A stretch of DNA of 64,000 nucleotides, taken from the NCBI GenBank assembly GCA_026545225.1, contig CM048845.1, positions 63,017,033 to 63,081,032 on the forward strand, given 5' to 3'. How positions within the stretch are numbered: position 1 is the first letter of the stretch; each line of letters starts with the position of its first letter. Position numbers and translations under genes: made by a program. Below the pieces are notes generated by a model. It had not been told where the DNA came from and did not search any database. It saw only the letters and a program-made list of their open reading frames with translations. The stretch comes from Cornus controversa (Eukaryota; Streptophyta; Magnoliopsida; Cornales; Cornaceae). This document shows positions 12,344 to 24,492 of this stretch, one piece after another.

Positions 12344-12709
12344 GGAAAATGCGCCACATGCAACTCAAAAACACAAACTGAAATGGGGGACATTAATTCC
12401 AATAAAGTTAATTTTTTTTTCCCTTCAATATTTACACAAAGAGTCAAAGTCACAAGAACATATATGCAGATATAATTATTCATACATGGATAACATGTGC
12501 TACTAAACACACTCCTAAATTTGACATTCACAAATCCAATTTACAACTAAAACCAAACTAAACCAACTCCAAGTTCAAGTGTTTGTTCCTCAGCACAACA
12601 GAGTACAAATTGACAAATATAAAATATTGCTTGCTTCGAATCATATGTGTGTGTACATAATACATATGTAAAACCTACTTCACTAGAACTCATAAACAGT
12701 TGAACTCAC

Positions 12710-13030
12710 CATAGGACAGTATTATCGCTGGTTATCTGTACTCTGCAATTGACATTATTCACTGACGTTAATCCACCGGAAGTGACAGTTCCGGTACTCG
12801 AACACGCCGGAGAAAGATAAAGGTGAAATTAACCAAAAAGAGAGAGAACAGAAACGAATTAATCGGTTGAATATCAAGATTTGAAAGGTTGGACCAGAGT
12901 TTGAAAGATCTGAGACTCAGTTTTCAACTATTTTTCAGAGAGATTGATATATATATGTATGTATATATCTCCTGAGCGAGAGAGATAGAGATCTCACTTT
13001 CCTAGTATTTCAGTTTCAGTCTTCGCTTTT
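12710..13030 (-). other. 5' UTR exon and promoter-proximal region of the AT-hook gene
   Basis: On the minus strand an exon ends CTGTCCTATG|GTGAGT at 12710, a consensus donor. It joins the exon holding the METV start through an acceptor near 12372. GC content rises here relative to its surroundings, as expected of a transcribed leader. A CT-rich/AT-rich stretch (12930-13000) lies at its upstream end. The transcription start is not determinable by eye. Confidence 0.6.
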
Positions 13031-13059
13031 CCATTACGCTAGCCGTGGTTACCTTACCC

Positions 13060-16000
13060 TTCGTACAGTTCCGGAATCGAAATTTCTTATGAACTGCATT
13101 TGTAACTTGGTCTTGGAGTCCGTATAGCAATTTCGAGACTTTTACAATTAAATAATTTTTTTATTTATTAAAATGTTAAGAGCATGTTAAAACTCCCTAA
13201 AATGTTTTTCATATAAAAAAAATTGCAAAATACCTTCTTATATTATTTTTTTGACAATAAATATCTTCATTTTATCAAAAATTACAAATTACACTTGTCT
13301 CGTCGAAGACACGAAAATTATAAATTTTTTTCAAATGATCATGTGCAGTGTACGTGACACATGAACTACTTTTTTCTTTCGACAAAAATTCACTTACGCA
13401 TGTAACAAATGCCCTTAATTTATTATTTGTAAAATCAATTGTAAAAATTAAAATGAACACGTGTAAGTTATATGTGACAAACTTGAAAAAAAAAAAAATT
13501 CGTAATTTGAAAGTGCGTAATTTATAATTTTTGATAAATTAAGAAAGTTTGTTGCCAAAAATATAATAGAAAATAGCATTTTGATACTTTTTATAGTAGT
13601 TAGCGAGCACGAATACTTTTACAAGAGTAACGTATCTGTATTGTATTCGTATCAAATACCGATACTCCTCGAATACTTGTTCGATATTTTCTAAAAGTAT
13701 TCATAATTTTAAAATATACATCTTTTATTTTTAACACGTATTCATACTTCTCAGATACTTCAAAAAACATTTTTAATAAGTTTTGAATATGTAGTTTTTT
13801 CAACAATAATATCATATTATAATTGTTAAGAAAAGTTTACAATTCATTTAAAACAGAAGTATTGAAATACATATTATGATTTAGTACAAATTTTATCCAT
13901 GTTAGTTATACAATGACTCTTAACTCTTTTTTTGTTTGTTAATGTTAATAATTCATTTTTTCATATATAAAAATATAATTTATTATTTTTATATTATCGT
14001 ATCTCGTTCTTATTCGTATTCTATTTTTTTTAAATTTATTGCACCGTTATACCCATATCGTATTGTATCATGTCTCGTATATGTATATATTCTTCCTAAA
14101 CAGAAAGTTTAGCCAAATTTGGTCAAATAGTTATTGAAAAGTTTGACCACTCACCATCCTAACATTTTTGTTCCATTAATTTATAGAGGGAAAACAGAAT
14201 ATTTTTATTCAATTTTTTTACAATTACACTTTTTAAATGACCTTTTAATCATTGATTTTTAAAATTCAAGAATGACATCCTTGTCGTAAAATTCCAAGCA
14301 ATTTGTGACCTTTTTACATCGATCATTTCATCACTAGATTCTCACTCATCGTTTGATAATAGTTAGCTAACTACAACTTTTAATGATCCACATAAAAATT
14401 AGTCCAAAATAACTACAATATATTTGAATATTATATCATTTTTTAATAAATGCTTTATTCACATTTGATTCTCTCACCTTAACTCGTTCCCGGGTAAAGC
14501 ATATTAAATGACATAGCATGTGGTGTACTGCACCTGTGGCACGTGACATAACAGTAGTTTTGACCGATGAATATAAGTTCAGGCACATGGATCCCATTCC
14601 CAGATAATAAAATCAAAACGAGACCGTTCAACTCCACAAATGTCGGGTCATCTTGGTAGGAAAGAAATAGAGAGAGAAGAAAAGAAAGGATTTGGAGAGT
14701 TATGATTTTGTGTGTTTGGTATGAAATTTTTGAAGAAAAGGAAAGGAATGAAAGAATTTGGAGGGATAAATTAAGGGTGAATAGTAACTTTTGTTATCCT
14801 TCCAAAATGAAATGAAATGAAATGAAAGGAAAGGGAAAGAAAGGCTACTTTTTTTAATAAAATTTTGTTAATACTAACTTTGCCTTTGTTTTGATAAAAG
14901 CTAAAATTTATCCTTTTAAATATAAAAGGATATAATGGTAAAATTTTTAACTTGTTTCCTTTCCTTTCTTTCTCCAAACATGTTAACTATCATTTCCTTT
15001 CTTTTTCTTTACTAATCAACCAAACACGATAAAAATTTAACACTATCCTTCCCTTTCCTTTCTTTTCTTTTCTCTCATTAATAATGTTATCCTTTCTTTT
15101 CTTTTCCACCCTACCAAACATAGCCTTATTCTTTGGAAGTATCGAATTTTTGTTTTGAATTTAAAATTAAAAAAAAGTATAGTATAAATTTTAAATTAAA
15201 TTCTTTTCAATTTTAAATTTAATGCGTCAATTCAGTGCTCTCAAACACAAGAAATAATTCACCTTTACGTTTTGAAATTGAAAAGGAAAGGAATCAAAGG
15301 ATTAAAAGGGAAAAACAAGAAGGAAAAGAAGAGCTTATCATTGAATATTAAATAGTGTTTTAACTATTTTCTATAGAAATGGAAGGATTTGAAAGAAAAT
15401 AATACAAGAATAAATCGCTTGTAAGAAGGTCAGACAGGGATTTTACTTTGGAAAGGAGTGAGAATATTGGTTTGCCTACGCACCAGCTTTACATCAGATA
15501 ACGCAATAGGCTGCACATTATTTGCTATATATAAAAAAGGTTGTGGAGATGAGAGCAAAGTAAATGTGATGATGGATCAAATAATTTACCCTCATTCAAG
15601 TTCAAACCTCCATATGCAATGCATATTATAGTTTTGGAGGTCTGAGTTGTAATAGGTGAAACTATTCTACTATTCTCTGATTGGGTTGTCAATTGTCACT
15701 CATAAAACAGTTTTCAAAAATTCAAAAAATTAAAAATTATTTTTAGAGAATTACAAAAGACAATTGTCAAGTCTTTTTTAACTGAGTTTTCAGAAGAAAA
15801 AAAAAATCGAAACTGTCTACCAATTAAAATTTTGTACAATTTTGTAATTTTCGGTTCTTAGAGAACAGAGATCGTCTTTTGTATGTTTGCATAGCCTTTA
15901 TATTTCCACCATGGTCAGCTTTTCTCTCAAAATGTCCTGTTTGTAAACTCTACTATAGTTTTTCACTTTAGTATTGTGATCAAATGGGTACCAGACAATA

Positions 16001-17484
16001 TGCATTTACAGGGAAACTAGAAGGCAGACTAATTAAAAATCAGAAAATATTATGGAAGATAACACTCATCATCCATAACTGATTTTGTTAAATAAAACCA
16101 ATATTAATACCGCGACATGCTACAAATTGGTGGGTGGACTATGCACAAGTCTAAAATTTGCTGCACAAAGTAGATGCCTTCAAACTTGAACCTGATTCTC
16201 ATACTTGGCAATGCAAAATTTCTACCACTGCACAAATGGTCAATTTAATGCATTGATGAGCCAAGAGCAAAATGGTCAACAAAGAAAGAACTTGATCAAT
16301 ACAATAAGTTGGCAGATCCAGACAAGGTGCACTTGACCAACTTATTTGTTTATGTTCTTACAATGTTCAAAAATATTCTTTCATTTGATCTACATTGTCC
16401 CAACTGAGCTGAATAACTAAAAGCCTCTCATAACTTTAGTACCTATACTAGAAGCTAGCTATTTACAGCAACAATGCACATGGGTTTCCCAGCTCCCAAC
16501 CAAATCCAAAGAATTGATCAGTGGTTCCAAGAAAAAAACAGAAAGTTACTTGGTCCACCAACCAAAGCACTTGAACAGTTCATTGGTGTGTACATGTTTT
16601 CAAAGAGAGAGAGAAAGAGTTGTGCTGAAATAATCCAGGCTCAAAATCAGGTAAAACATCCAAAGTAAAGGATAATCAACTTGAAGTTCATTTCCATACT
16701 TAGTCCTAATCATCTTCTGTCCCTTGATATACCACAACTTCTTTTGAAAAACCCAAGCTAGCTTATTTCATAAATTATTTTCTTAATTGATTCGGTGCTA
16801 AATGACATTCAAGAGAAGTGATTGTCATTAGTTTGGACAAAACAGTATTCAAAAGCCTAATAATACTCTATTGCTGCGAATTTGAACTAAATTTTCTCCA
16901 ATTCCAACCAAAGTGCCTCCAATTCCAACCAAGGCGCCAAATCGATGCTACCAAACCTAACATATGAGATTTTGGTCTTGTGATGAGTGTCATCCAAAGC
17001 TACTTCCATGCTTCTCCCAAACCATCTTCAACACAAGGGCCCAATAATATTCAAGGTCACACCATATAGATGCATGTTCACTCTTCTCCGCAGAGACCAA
17101 AGTGAGAGAATAATGTACAATAGACATAATATTGGGAATGTTTTAGAAAACAGTTTGTACCAACAATTCTCTTCTAGACTTTAACTAGAATGCAGACACT
17201 AAAAGGAATATCTTTAGACAAAGCATGGGAAAAGAATAAAGAGGGTTGTTGAAATTTTCCATCAAAGCAGAAAAAGAGAGTACATCAAAAAAAATGGATG
17301 ATTTAAGACAATTAACTAAAGAACCAAATCAGATTTAAGCCTTTTTGACAAACTGAGAGGATAAGATCATAAAAGAAAGTTTAAGCTCCAATATGGAATT
17401 CAAGAAATCAAACTTGGGTTATCAACAACAATTCATGATCTCACAATTCATGATCTCACAAAACTATATGAGATCTTGGTTCAC
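13060..17484. other. intergenic AT-rich DNA between two divergent-looking promoters and gene ends
   Basis: No gene was recognised. The region is strongly AT-rich (notably 13140-14100) and holds a purine/pyrimidine foldback at 14711-15127. The last 300 bases before 17485 are probably the 3' UTR of the ELF4-like gene. Confidence 0.5.
14711..15127. repeat. purine-rich foldback element candidate
   Basis: The left side carries TGTGTTTGGTATG followed by GAAAAGGAAAGGAATG tracts; the right side on the minus strand reads TATGTTTGGTAGGG followed by GAAAAGAAAAGAAAGG. The mirrored purine-rich arms around an AT-rich middle suggest a MITE. Low complexity makes the inverted-repeat call less certain. Confidence 0.45.
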
Positions 17485-17829
17485 TTACACGGACCTAATT
17501 CTCTTCTGACTGCCTTTACCATCCGATTTCATAGTCACATTGGAATCCCCTTCAGATGAAGTTTCCATGGAATTGGCTAAAGAGCTTGAAAGATCAGCAT
17601 AAAGATCAACCACCGTCCTAATGTTGTTGTTGAGCTCTCTAATTAGAACCACATTTCGGGTTAAGTTATCAGGAATCTTAGACTCGTGATTTTGGTTTAT
17701 CTCATTGATTATCAACCTGTTCTGGTCCAAAATGTCTTGAACCTGCCCAAAACTCATCTGAAATGCCTGCAAAACTTTGCCATCTATTTGTGTTCCATTA
17801 GCAATGCCACAAAATATATCACCCTCCAT
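17485..17829 (-). CDS. EFL: ELF4-LIKE (EARLY FLOWERING 4-like) protein
   Basis: A 114-aa protein in one exon, the normal size for the plant-specific DUF1313/ELF4 family. It contains the family core: QIDGKVLQAFQMSFGQVQDI, LDQNRLIINEINQNHESK and DNLTRNVVLIRELNNNI, predicted to form the helical pair that makes the dimer. The C-terminal tail (about residues 85-114) is serine-rich and ends in a basic KGSQKRIRSV. ELF4 itself works with ELF3 and LUX in the evening complex of the circadian clock; ELF4-LIKE proteins are relatives whose individual roles are less clear. The sequence looks closest to the EFL2/3/4 side rather than ELF4 proper, by memory of the family. The CDS is intact, and an intron lies in its 5' UTR. 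Confidence 0.93.
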   Translation of the reverse strand: MEGDIFCGIANGTQIDGKVLQAFQMSFGQVQDILDQNRLIINEINQNHESKIPDNLTRNVVLIRELNNNIRTVVDLYADLSSSLANSMETSSEGDSNVTMKSDGKGSQKRIRSV

Positions 17830-18785
17830 TTCTGTTACACCAATTCAAACAAGACCACTCCTACCCTGCATTTGAAAAATCAATAAATGATTGAGAGGCA
17901 AAAAACGAAAAATGCTAAATAGAAGGACAAAAAAAATGTTTACTGAATTTAGTTTCTGAATGGTACCTAGATCTGATCTTAGCTTCCATGCATATGAATA
18001 AAAAAACATAATACGGCATATAAAATCATAGAGTCATTCAAGAAATTTGTGCATGAGAGGCAATGTATGAGGTAGAAACCATAGGTTCCTTTTACAGATA
18101 TTATTAGAAAAAATGATCAGGCAAACTTTTTTTTCAATAAAAAGGGACCTCGTTTTTTATTCTCCAAAAACCAGACCTAAACCCAAACCTCTGATTTTGA
18201 ATGGAAAAATCCCAAAGCTCAGACACCCAAAAACTAGTCAATTCCAAGAGAACTGATAAGAAAAGTTCTATCAGGAGAAATAAACGAAAAGATCAAAAAG
18301 GGTCGAAAGGCCAATAAAGTGGTTTGATTCTTAAGTTGCAGGAGAAAAAAATTGAATTCAATGAAATCATACTTTGAATATCAATCAGTTAGATAGAGAT
18401 CTAATGATCAAAGTGGACACACAAAAGCAAGTGTTCTTTGCGAAGCATACAAAAAAGATGTTTTCGTATTGGAATGTACAGAAGAAAGAATTAAGATACT
18501 TAATCCGATATAATAGAAGCCTGACATATATATGTGTGTGTGATTTCAAAGGAGAAAACAAAACATACCCATCAAGGAAAAGCTGATAAAATAAAAGAAT
18601 CTCAATTTCTTTTTCGTATTTTTTGAGCTTACTTGGAAATTCTGGAACATTTTTTAATTTTCCGAAGAGAGAAACGGCAAATTGAATTTTTCCGAGAAAG
18701 TATGGGAAAGGTCGGCAGTGGAAACAAGTCTCCGTTCTGTCTGGAAAGACTGGGAGTCTGGGATTGAGCAGAGGCCTATAAAACA
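17830..18785 (-). other. 5' UTR of the ELF4-like gene with a 703-bp intron
   Basis: On the minus strand a donor GATGG|GTATGT lies at 18569/18568 and an acceptor TTCAAATGCAG ends at 17866, leaving a short 5' UTR piece 17865-17830 before the ATG. The upstream leader exon runs from 18569 to about 18785. The splice sites are inferred from consensus only. Confidence 0.6.
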
Positions 18786-18810
18786 TGAACAGAAGAGTGA
18801 GAAAGAAGGT

Positions 18811-18825
18811 ATATTATATAATACC
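18811..18825 (-). promoter_or_regulatory. TATA-box candidate of the ELF4-like gene
   Basis: TATTATATAATATAC on the minus strand lies about 30 bases upstream of the GC-richer leader that begins near 18785, the expected spacing for a plant TATA box. It is palindromic AT sequence, so the call is tentative. Confidence 0.45.
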
Positions 18826-19218
18826 TGGGTGAGCTGGGGTAAACTGAGTGATCCCAAATTAAAAGAAGGTTTGGGTTGCAGAGAGATGTAGAGGCTTTCA
18901 ATCTAGCCCCACTTGCAAAATGGGGATGGATTGGAGGTTGATTAATGAAGACAAGAGCTTGATCCGGAGCGTGGTAAAAAGTAATATAATATTTATATAA
19001 CTATTAAAAGAAACTTTTAATATAATAATACTACCATTCTTTTTCTTTTTTTTTATACCAATAATACTACCATTCAGGTTTGCAGAAGAGTGGTATTTTT
19101 GTTCCGCGCAAGCGGTTTGTCGGGGGTGTTGCATTTGCCCACGGACTAATTCAACCCAAAAAAATATAATATTTTTGTCGATAAAAATAAAAATGTATAT
19201 ATAATAATAATAATATAA

Positions 19219-21208
19219 GTAATTATTACAAATACATGGATTTTTGGGATGTTAATTATCATTTTATGGAGTCAACGTCATGACATTTGAAAAAATAAAT
19301 TTGACTAAGAAGATGTTGATGTGAATATGAAAATTTCATGTTTTACAATTTCTTATGCTCAAATTGTTGTTTATTGTGAAATGACCTGCATAAAAAGTGT
19401 GACGTATATTTTTTTAATTGGTAATTTTTAGTGTCAAAATCAAATATGATCGAGTTGTATTTTTTGAGTTATATTTTTATTATTGATCATGTAATTGAAA
19501 TCTCAGAGTGAACATGAAGTTCTACACCAACCATGCAAGAGTTCGTCAAAAAATGAAGTTAGAATCTTCGGAAAAAGCTGTCAATGGTCTGAATAAAAAT
19601 TCGATCGATTGAAGTTCAAGATAGTTTAGAATGCATGAAGGCATCATTGATCACATATAAGAGTCACGTAATCCAAGAAAAGTAGTGAGAACATATATTT
19701 CAAACCAGAAGGATCCAACCTTAAAAAGAGGGGATTTTGAGCAATTTAGTAAAAATATCAAGGTTGGACAGGTCCAAGTGAAGGTTGGACCGGTCCAAGT
19801 GAAGGATGGATCGGTCCAAGAGGTCTCAACAACTCTTGTTGAGTTTGCTACAGGGCATGGACCAATCCAAGTTAAGCCCGGACCAGTCCAACTTATCTGG
19901 TCTGCGAAATTTGACTAGTTTTGTCCAGAATTGATCCGAATTTGACCTAGAACTTTCCTAAAACGTGAGAACTTGTTTCTTATTGGTTTTTAACCTTTTT
20001 TTTTTTTTAAAATTAGGGTTTGTAATCTCTATAAAAATCTTGTATGATTTTTCTCTCAATAAGGCTTTCAATATACAAGAGATATAGTTTCTATAGAGAA
20101 AAATAATTGAGATATTTTTCTAAACAAAGTGTTTTTCCCTCAATTCTTTATTTATATTTTTGAGAGCGCACACTTATTCACTGAGTGATTTAGGGTGTCT
20201 CTATTTACCTGATCAACTGTTTGAATATTATATTGAAGATTTCTTTGTGATCAAGTTATTGGATTTGATTTCTTATACAACTGTTACGTTGGTAAGGAAA
20301 GAGAAGAAAATCGAGCTACAAAAGGGACAGAATACTTGTTGAGTGTTCGTGTTCTTCCAGTTACCCTTCTGAGAGGATTTTGACCTTAGTCGGGAATCTG
20401 CAACAGTTGGACAATGTGTCACAATTGTAAGCCTGAGGTGTTCTGCATCAGAGTTTTTGTCAGAGTGGAGTGGGTGTGAGTCTGGGACAGAGTCTGTTGT
20501 ACTTTGTTTCGATGATAGTGGATTTGCTTATTCAGGGCTACAAAGGCTCACCCATGATTTTTTTCTCCGATCTGAGTTTTTCACGTATATTTGGTGCTAT
20601 CTTTATTTTACTACACTTTATTTTATTTACTTGCTTTGTAGGATTGCTTAGAATTTTAATTGGATTTAAAATTAGATAATCTAAAAGATTAAGCAAAAAG
20701 CAAATAAACCTAATTATCCCTCTTTAGGTTTTAAATCTAACTTTTGCAACCGCTTTCACCCCGCGCAACTCACAAAAAGTAGTACATAAATGCACAAGAC
20801 AATATACCTTTGTCCAAAAAAGTGATACCTATATGTACAAAAGTGGTTCGTGAACGTAAACAACATATAAACTTTTATTTTTCGAAGGTCCAATAAATTT
20901 GTTTGCGGTGAATATTGCTTATGGTCATGCAAATGTTATATTATTATTGGACCTTTGAAAAAAAATTATAAATTGTTTACGTTCAGAAACCATTTTTGTG
21001 CACAGATGTACAATGTTTTGTGCATTTATATACTATTTTTGTGCAGGTCATTTCACTAAAAAGGACAATTTGGGCATGACAAACTACAAAACATGGTTTT
21101 TCAATTCCACATCAACATTTTAGTCAAATGCATTTTTTCAAAACTTCATGTTTAACTCCATGAAATGGTAAATAGCACTCCAAAAGTCCATGTATTTGTA
21201 ATAATCCC
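19219..21208. mobile_element. MULE-like foldback element, split by a solo LTR
   Basis: The ends are inverted repeats (left GTAATTATTACAAATACATGG; right, on the minus strand, GGGATTATTACAAATACATGG) and the copies continue for over 200 bp per arm. Flanks carry a 9-bp duplication ATAATATAA at 19210-19218 and 21209-21217; 9 bp fits Mutator-like elements, though the flank is AT-rich. The left arm is interrupted by the solo LTR at 19398-20774. Removing the LTR plus one AAAAG restores the match to the right arm (…GACCTGCATAAAAAG then TAGTACATAAATGC). Original length is about 608 bp. No transposase. Confidence 0.85.
19398..20774 (+). mobile_element. solo LTR, 1377 bp, copia-like
   Basis: Starts TGTGACGTATA and ends CGCAACTCACA, with a perfect 5-bp target duplication AAAAG at 19393-19397 and 20775-20779. 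A TATA-like CTATAAAAATC lies at 20030. A cluster of GGTCCAA-type motifs fills 19762-19890. A second copy in inverted orientation lies at 22517-23879. There is no adjacent internal retrotransposon sequence, so this is a solo LTR left by recombination. Long LTRs of this sort occur in the SIRE lineage of Ty1/copia, but the lineage is not proven here. Confidence 0.92.
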
Positions 21209-21217
21209 ATAATATAA

Positions 21218-22194
21218 CTATTAAAAGATTAAAAGTAATATAATATTTAGTGTGCACATTCCAATACAGTGGATACACACACAAAACAAGGTTTTAGTTA
21301 CCACTGACGTATTTGGGTACGACATTACCCGAATACGACAAAGGATATCAATTCCTCTCGTATCAGGGTACAACGCAGGTTCGACATTACCTGAATATAG
21401 TAGCAGATATCGATTCCTATCAGAAAGGTTGTTAAAATTCTTATACTATTTATACATTTTTCTTATACTTTGGGATTTTTGATTTTGGGTTGCTTGGGTT
21501 GGAGGATGTCTTGCTCAAGTTCTACTTTAAATGAATTCGACTCTTAAATTTGAATTTAAGTCAAATTCCGAGATTTCAAATATGTTACCTAGGCCATCAA
21601 TTTTTTGAGTTGGATTCGGGCTGTTCGAATTAGACTCACCCAAGTACTATTTTTGGGCTTTTCTCTTTTTGTTTGGTTGATTAAAAAGGAAAGAAAATGA
21701 ATTATATTTTTATGTTATTGTACCTATAAATTACAAAGTACTACATTTAAATGAGAGTAATTATTTATTTTCAATTTAATTCAATAAATATCATTTTTAT
21801 CTCTCCTTTTTCTCCCAATTCTAGATAAAATAAAAAATAATGGTTTTAAAAGGATGCCCCATCTATCCATTTCTTCATCTCCTTTCTATTAAATAATGGA
21901 AGTATCTTTCATCTCTCTATTTGTCCTTGATTTTCACTATGCATATCTTATGTGCAATATTTACATTGTTTGGTGGGCAAGAGGAAAGAAAAAAAGAAAA
22001 GGATGAAGAATGTTTCTTATGTTTGATAGAGGGAAGAGTAATATTAGATGGGAGATAGATGAGGCATCTCTTCAATCCCGTTATATTGTTTTCATTCAAA
22101 ACTATGTCAAAAGAAGAAGAAAGAAAATGATATTTCTTATGTAAAATAAAATGAGGTTTCTCAAACTCTTCTCCTCCATCTCCCTGCCAAAGTT
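21218..22194. other. intergenic DNA between two transposon complexes
   Basis: No gene or clear element recognised. AT-rich, with short purine-rich stretches near 21970-22050. Confidence 0.5.
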
Positions 22195-22199
22195 TTATT

Positions 22200-22422
22200 T
22201 GTTAAAGTGAGAAAGAAAAATAAGAGAAATCTCTATATTAACTTATCTTACGAATGAATAGTACATAATGTCCTTTACATAGGTGGATTATAAAGCTATA
22301 CAAGGAAAGTGATAGATGAGACTATACAAGGAATGTGGTACGTGAAACGAACCTAGTCTTAGTGTGTGTCTAGGTTTATATACGTACGTACATGTGTATA
22401 ATGTGAATAATGTACACTAACA
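22200..22422 (-). mobile_element. 3' LTR of the decayed copia element, 223 bp
   Basis: Plus-strand limits are TGTTAAAG and CACTAACA, giving perfect TGTTA/TAACA inverted ends. It directly follows a polypurine tract on the minus strand, as a 3' LTR should. No second LTR was found beyond 34890. Confidence 0.85.
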
Positions 22423-22516
22423 GCCCCCCTCAAACTCAATGTGGATTATATGAAACCATCATTAGTTTGAATACAAGATCATAAAAGCAGCCTAGTGGAA
22501 GAGATTTGGTGAAGAT

Positions 22517-23879
22517 TCTGAGTAGCGTGGTGTGAAACCGGTTATGAAAGCTTGATTAAAACCTAGAGTGGAGTGATTAGTTTTACTTGCTCGTTTGCTT
22601 AATTTTTCAAATTAATCCAATTTTAAGTCTAATTAAAATTAAAGTAAGTAAATAAAATAAAGTGCAATAAAGTAAAGAATACACCAGATATACTTGAAAA
22701 ATTCAAAAAGAGAAAAAATCACCGGTGAGGCTTGCAGGCCTGGAAAACCAAATCCACTATCTTGAAGCAAAGTACAACAGACTCTGTCCCAGACTCACAC
22801 CGACTCCACTCTAACAAGAACTTGACGGGAAATGCCTCAAACTTACTCTTGCGACTCCCTCATCCAATTGTTGCAGATTCCCGACTACCGTCACAATCCT
22901 TTCAAAAGGGTAACTGGAAGAACATGAACACGAACACTTAAAAAGTATTATATCCCCTTCGTAATACGATCTTCTTCTCATTCCTCCCCAACGAACAGTT
23001 GTAGAAGAAACCAAACGATATAGTGACTTGATCAATAAGAAATCTCTAAAGTAGTGTTCGAACGATTTATCAAGCAAAGAAAAAGACACAACCTAAATCA
23101 CTCATAGTGTATATATGTGTGTGAACTCTCAAAAATATAAATAGAAAATCAATGGAGAATTTTATGCTCTAAAAATAACTCTATACTTTCTTTCTCTAAA
23201 AATAATAAATTTGATGTGTATTGAAAGCATAATGAGAGAAAAGACATATGAGGTTTATATAGATGTTACAAACCTTAATTTATTTAAACAATAAGTTAAA
23301 AATTAATTGGAAACAAGTCCCAATGTTTTTAGAAATTTCAGAGTTTAATTCTAGTCGAAATAGGAAGTTGGCCAAAAAGCCAACCGAGCAGGTTTAGACC
23401 GGTCCAGCCCATTCTTGGACCAATCTAAGGCTCTGACTTGCAATATTTGAAGTACCAAGACTTCATGGACTAGTCCAGCTCATCCTTGGACAGGTCCAAC
23501 CTTGAACAAATTGTAAATTTTGCCAAAATTTGTCCAAAAACCCTAATTTTCAAGGTCGGGAACCATCTATCGAAAATCTATGTGTTCTCACCATTTTACC
23601 TGGACTATTGACTCTCATACTTGATTAACGATATCCACATGCATTTGAAATCTCTCGAAAGCTTCAATTGATTAAATCCTTGTTCAATACATTGAATTTT
23701 TTTTTTCGAATTGTCAAGCTTTATACATGTAAAGATCATTTGCATGTTGGTGTAGAACTTCATGTTTGTACTCTATTTTCAATTACATGATCAATTACAA
23801 GAATAGAAATTGAAAGTTACAACTCGATTGTGTTCTATTTTAACACTGAAGATTACCAATTACAAAAATATACGTCACA
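22517..23879 (-). mobile_element. solo LTR, 1363 bp, same family as 19398-20774
   Basis: On the minus strand it starts TGTGACGTATA and ends CTACTCAGA (one change from the CACA end of its sister copy). A perfect 5-bp duplication AAGAT flanks it at 22512-22516 and 23880-23884. It sits inside the RNase H end of the host copia element. Similarity to the plus-strand copy runs over the full length, with many substitutions, so the two insertions are not recent duplicates. Confidence 0.92.
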
Positions 23880-23884
23880 AAGAT

Positions 23885-24049
23885 GTCGGCTAACTGATCA
23901 TTAGAAGCAATGGATCACAACTGTAATGTATTTTGAATAAGATGATGATGAATAAAGTGACAATCAATCTCAATGTGCTTGTTACGCTCATAAAATATAT
24001 CATTGTGTGCAATCTGTATTGCAATCCTATTATTATAATAGATAGGAGT
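23885..24049 (-). pseudogene. copia RNase H fragment between two insertions
   Basis: Minus-strand translation includes IAIQIAHNDIFYERNKHIEI and DCHFIHHH, matching the conserved copia RNase H end (the DN.SAI, H.RTKHI and D.HF.R motifs), with one stop. It connects 29183 on one side and 22516 on the other once the solo LTRs are removed. Confidence 0.88.
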
Positions 24050-24492
24050 TATCACGCCCCAAAATATAAGTCACTGGAATCTCCATTCTGAGCCTGAATT
24101 TCGAGGGTGAACTCATTCATTTAACCACATGAATTATCTCAAAAAGAAGAAAAAAAAACTTATAACCCTAGAAGCAATATTGTACACATATATTTATATG
24201 CGCGTACACTCATCATTATTCATCCCTGTGGGCCCCACTATGTCCTATGAATTCATCCTCATCATTTGAAGTCCGAAATTAATTAGGTTCCAGGTTAGTC
24301 CAGTTTTGGTCGGTTGATGGACTCCCCATCAGCTGACTGAAAATTGGGTGTATGATTGGTTGACTAACGAATTACGTCGGCTGGCTAATGGACCCCTTTC
24401 GGTCGGCTAAAGAACACTTTTAGCTGATCGAAACTTGTTCCTGCAGAGTCTGTAATTTTCTCTCTCGATTCCCTCGAGACTTTTGATGTACC

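Noticed and set aside
18385-18786. 133-codon minus-strand frame upstream of the ELF4-like gene
   Set aside because: It lies in the 5' leader and intron, is hydrophobic and low-complexity, and shows no domain.
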